A stretch of 15,214 nucleotides of DNA from Betaproteobacteria bacterium. GTDB taxonomy: Bacteria > Pseudomonadota > Gammaproteobacteria > Burkholderiales > Burkholderiaceae_C. The stretch lies in NCBI GenBank assembly GCA_025354965.1, contig JANXLW010000318.1, forward strand, positions 1 to 15,214, given 5' to 3'. A program made the translations under genes and the position numbers. The notes under the pieces were generated by a model. It was not told the origin of the DNA. It was given only the letters and a program-made list of their open reading frames with translations, and made no database searches. Shown piece after piece: positions 15,160 to 15,214 of this stretch; position 1 is the first letter of the stretch, and each line of letters begins with the position of its first letter.

Positions 15160-15214
15160 CTATCCGACATTGATGTTGGCGTTGTAGCCGCTGTTCTTCA
15201 GCAGGCTTGCGCAC
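15160..15214 (-). CDS. Unidentified gene, 3' end only
   Basis: On the minus strand the last bases of the window read as 17 in-frame codons (CASLLKNSGYNANINVG) ending in TAG at 15162-15160. The composition looks protein-like and the frame is open to the window edge, but this is too short to identify. It would converge with the DUF721 gene, whose stop is at 15100, across 59 bp in which I see no clear terminator. Confidence 0.35.
   Translation of the reverse strand, partial: CASLLKNSGYNANINVG

Noticed and set aside
1..15214. tRNA, rRNA, CRISPR arrays, transposases, phage genes
   Set aside because: None recognised on either strand; almost all sequence is accounted for by protein-coding genes.

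Overview
The window looks like chromosomal DNA of a betaproteobacterium of the order Burkholderiales, most likely Comamonadaceae (Rhodoferax/Polaromonas type). This is inferred from gene order (pilB-pilC-pilD-coaE-zapD-yacG, facing NUDIX-ATPase-argJ-secA-M23 peptidase-DUF721) and from protein character; no database search was possible. Most of the window is conserved housekeeping sequence, and no complete novel defence or mobile system is visible.

Left end (1-2487, plus strand): the 3' part of a large MmeI-like DNA methyltransferase whose catalytic half lies outside the window, followed 21 bp later by a CDF-type metal efflux gene. The methyltransferase is the one accessory gene here and has the most unusual feature of the window: between its target-recognition region and its C-terminal block, about 230 bp (roughly 937-1167) is built of hairpins, a 21-bp tandem repeat, a 26-bp imperfect inverted repeat and a 9-bp tandem repeat, all kept in frame.

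Middle (2554-8327): a small cysteine-rich CWC-family gene on the minus strand is divergent from a tight plus-strand run, pilB-pilC-pilD-coaE-zapD-yacG. The first three genes supply the type IV pilus extension motor, inner-membrane platform and prepilin peptidase. The next three supply the last step of coenzyme A synthesis, an FtsZ cross-linker and a gyrase-inhibitor zinc protein. Gaps of 3-25 bp or overlaps of 1-4 bp suggest one transcript. No pilin gene is present.

Right half (8285-13617, minus strand): secA, argJ, a DUF815 AAA+ ATPase and a MutT-like NUDIX hydrolase form a run with a 1-nt gap and then two ATGA overlaps, suggesting translational coupling. Its last gene converges on yacG and overlaps it by 43 bp. 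Upstream of secA lies a membrane-anchored M23 peptidase gene (minus). It is divergent from a short DUF721/DciA-like gene (plus), with only 25 bp between the start codons. The final 55 bases hold the end of an unidentified minus-strand gene.

No rRNA, tRNA, CRISPR array or transposase gene was found, and no stretch above about 300 bp lacks a gene.
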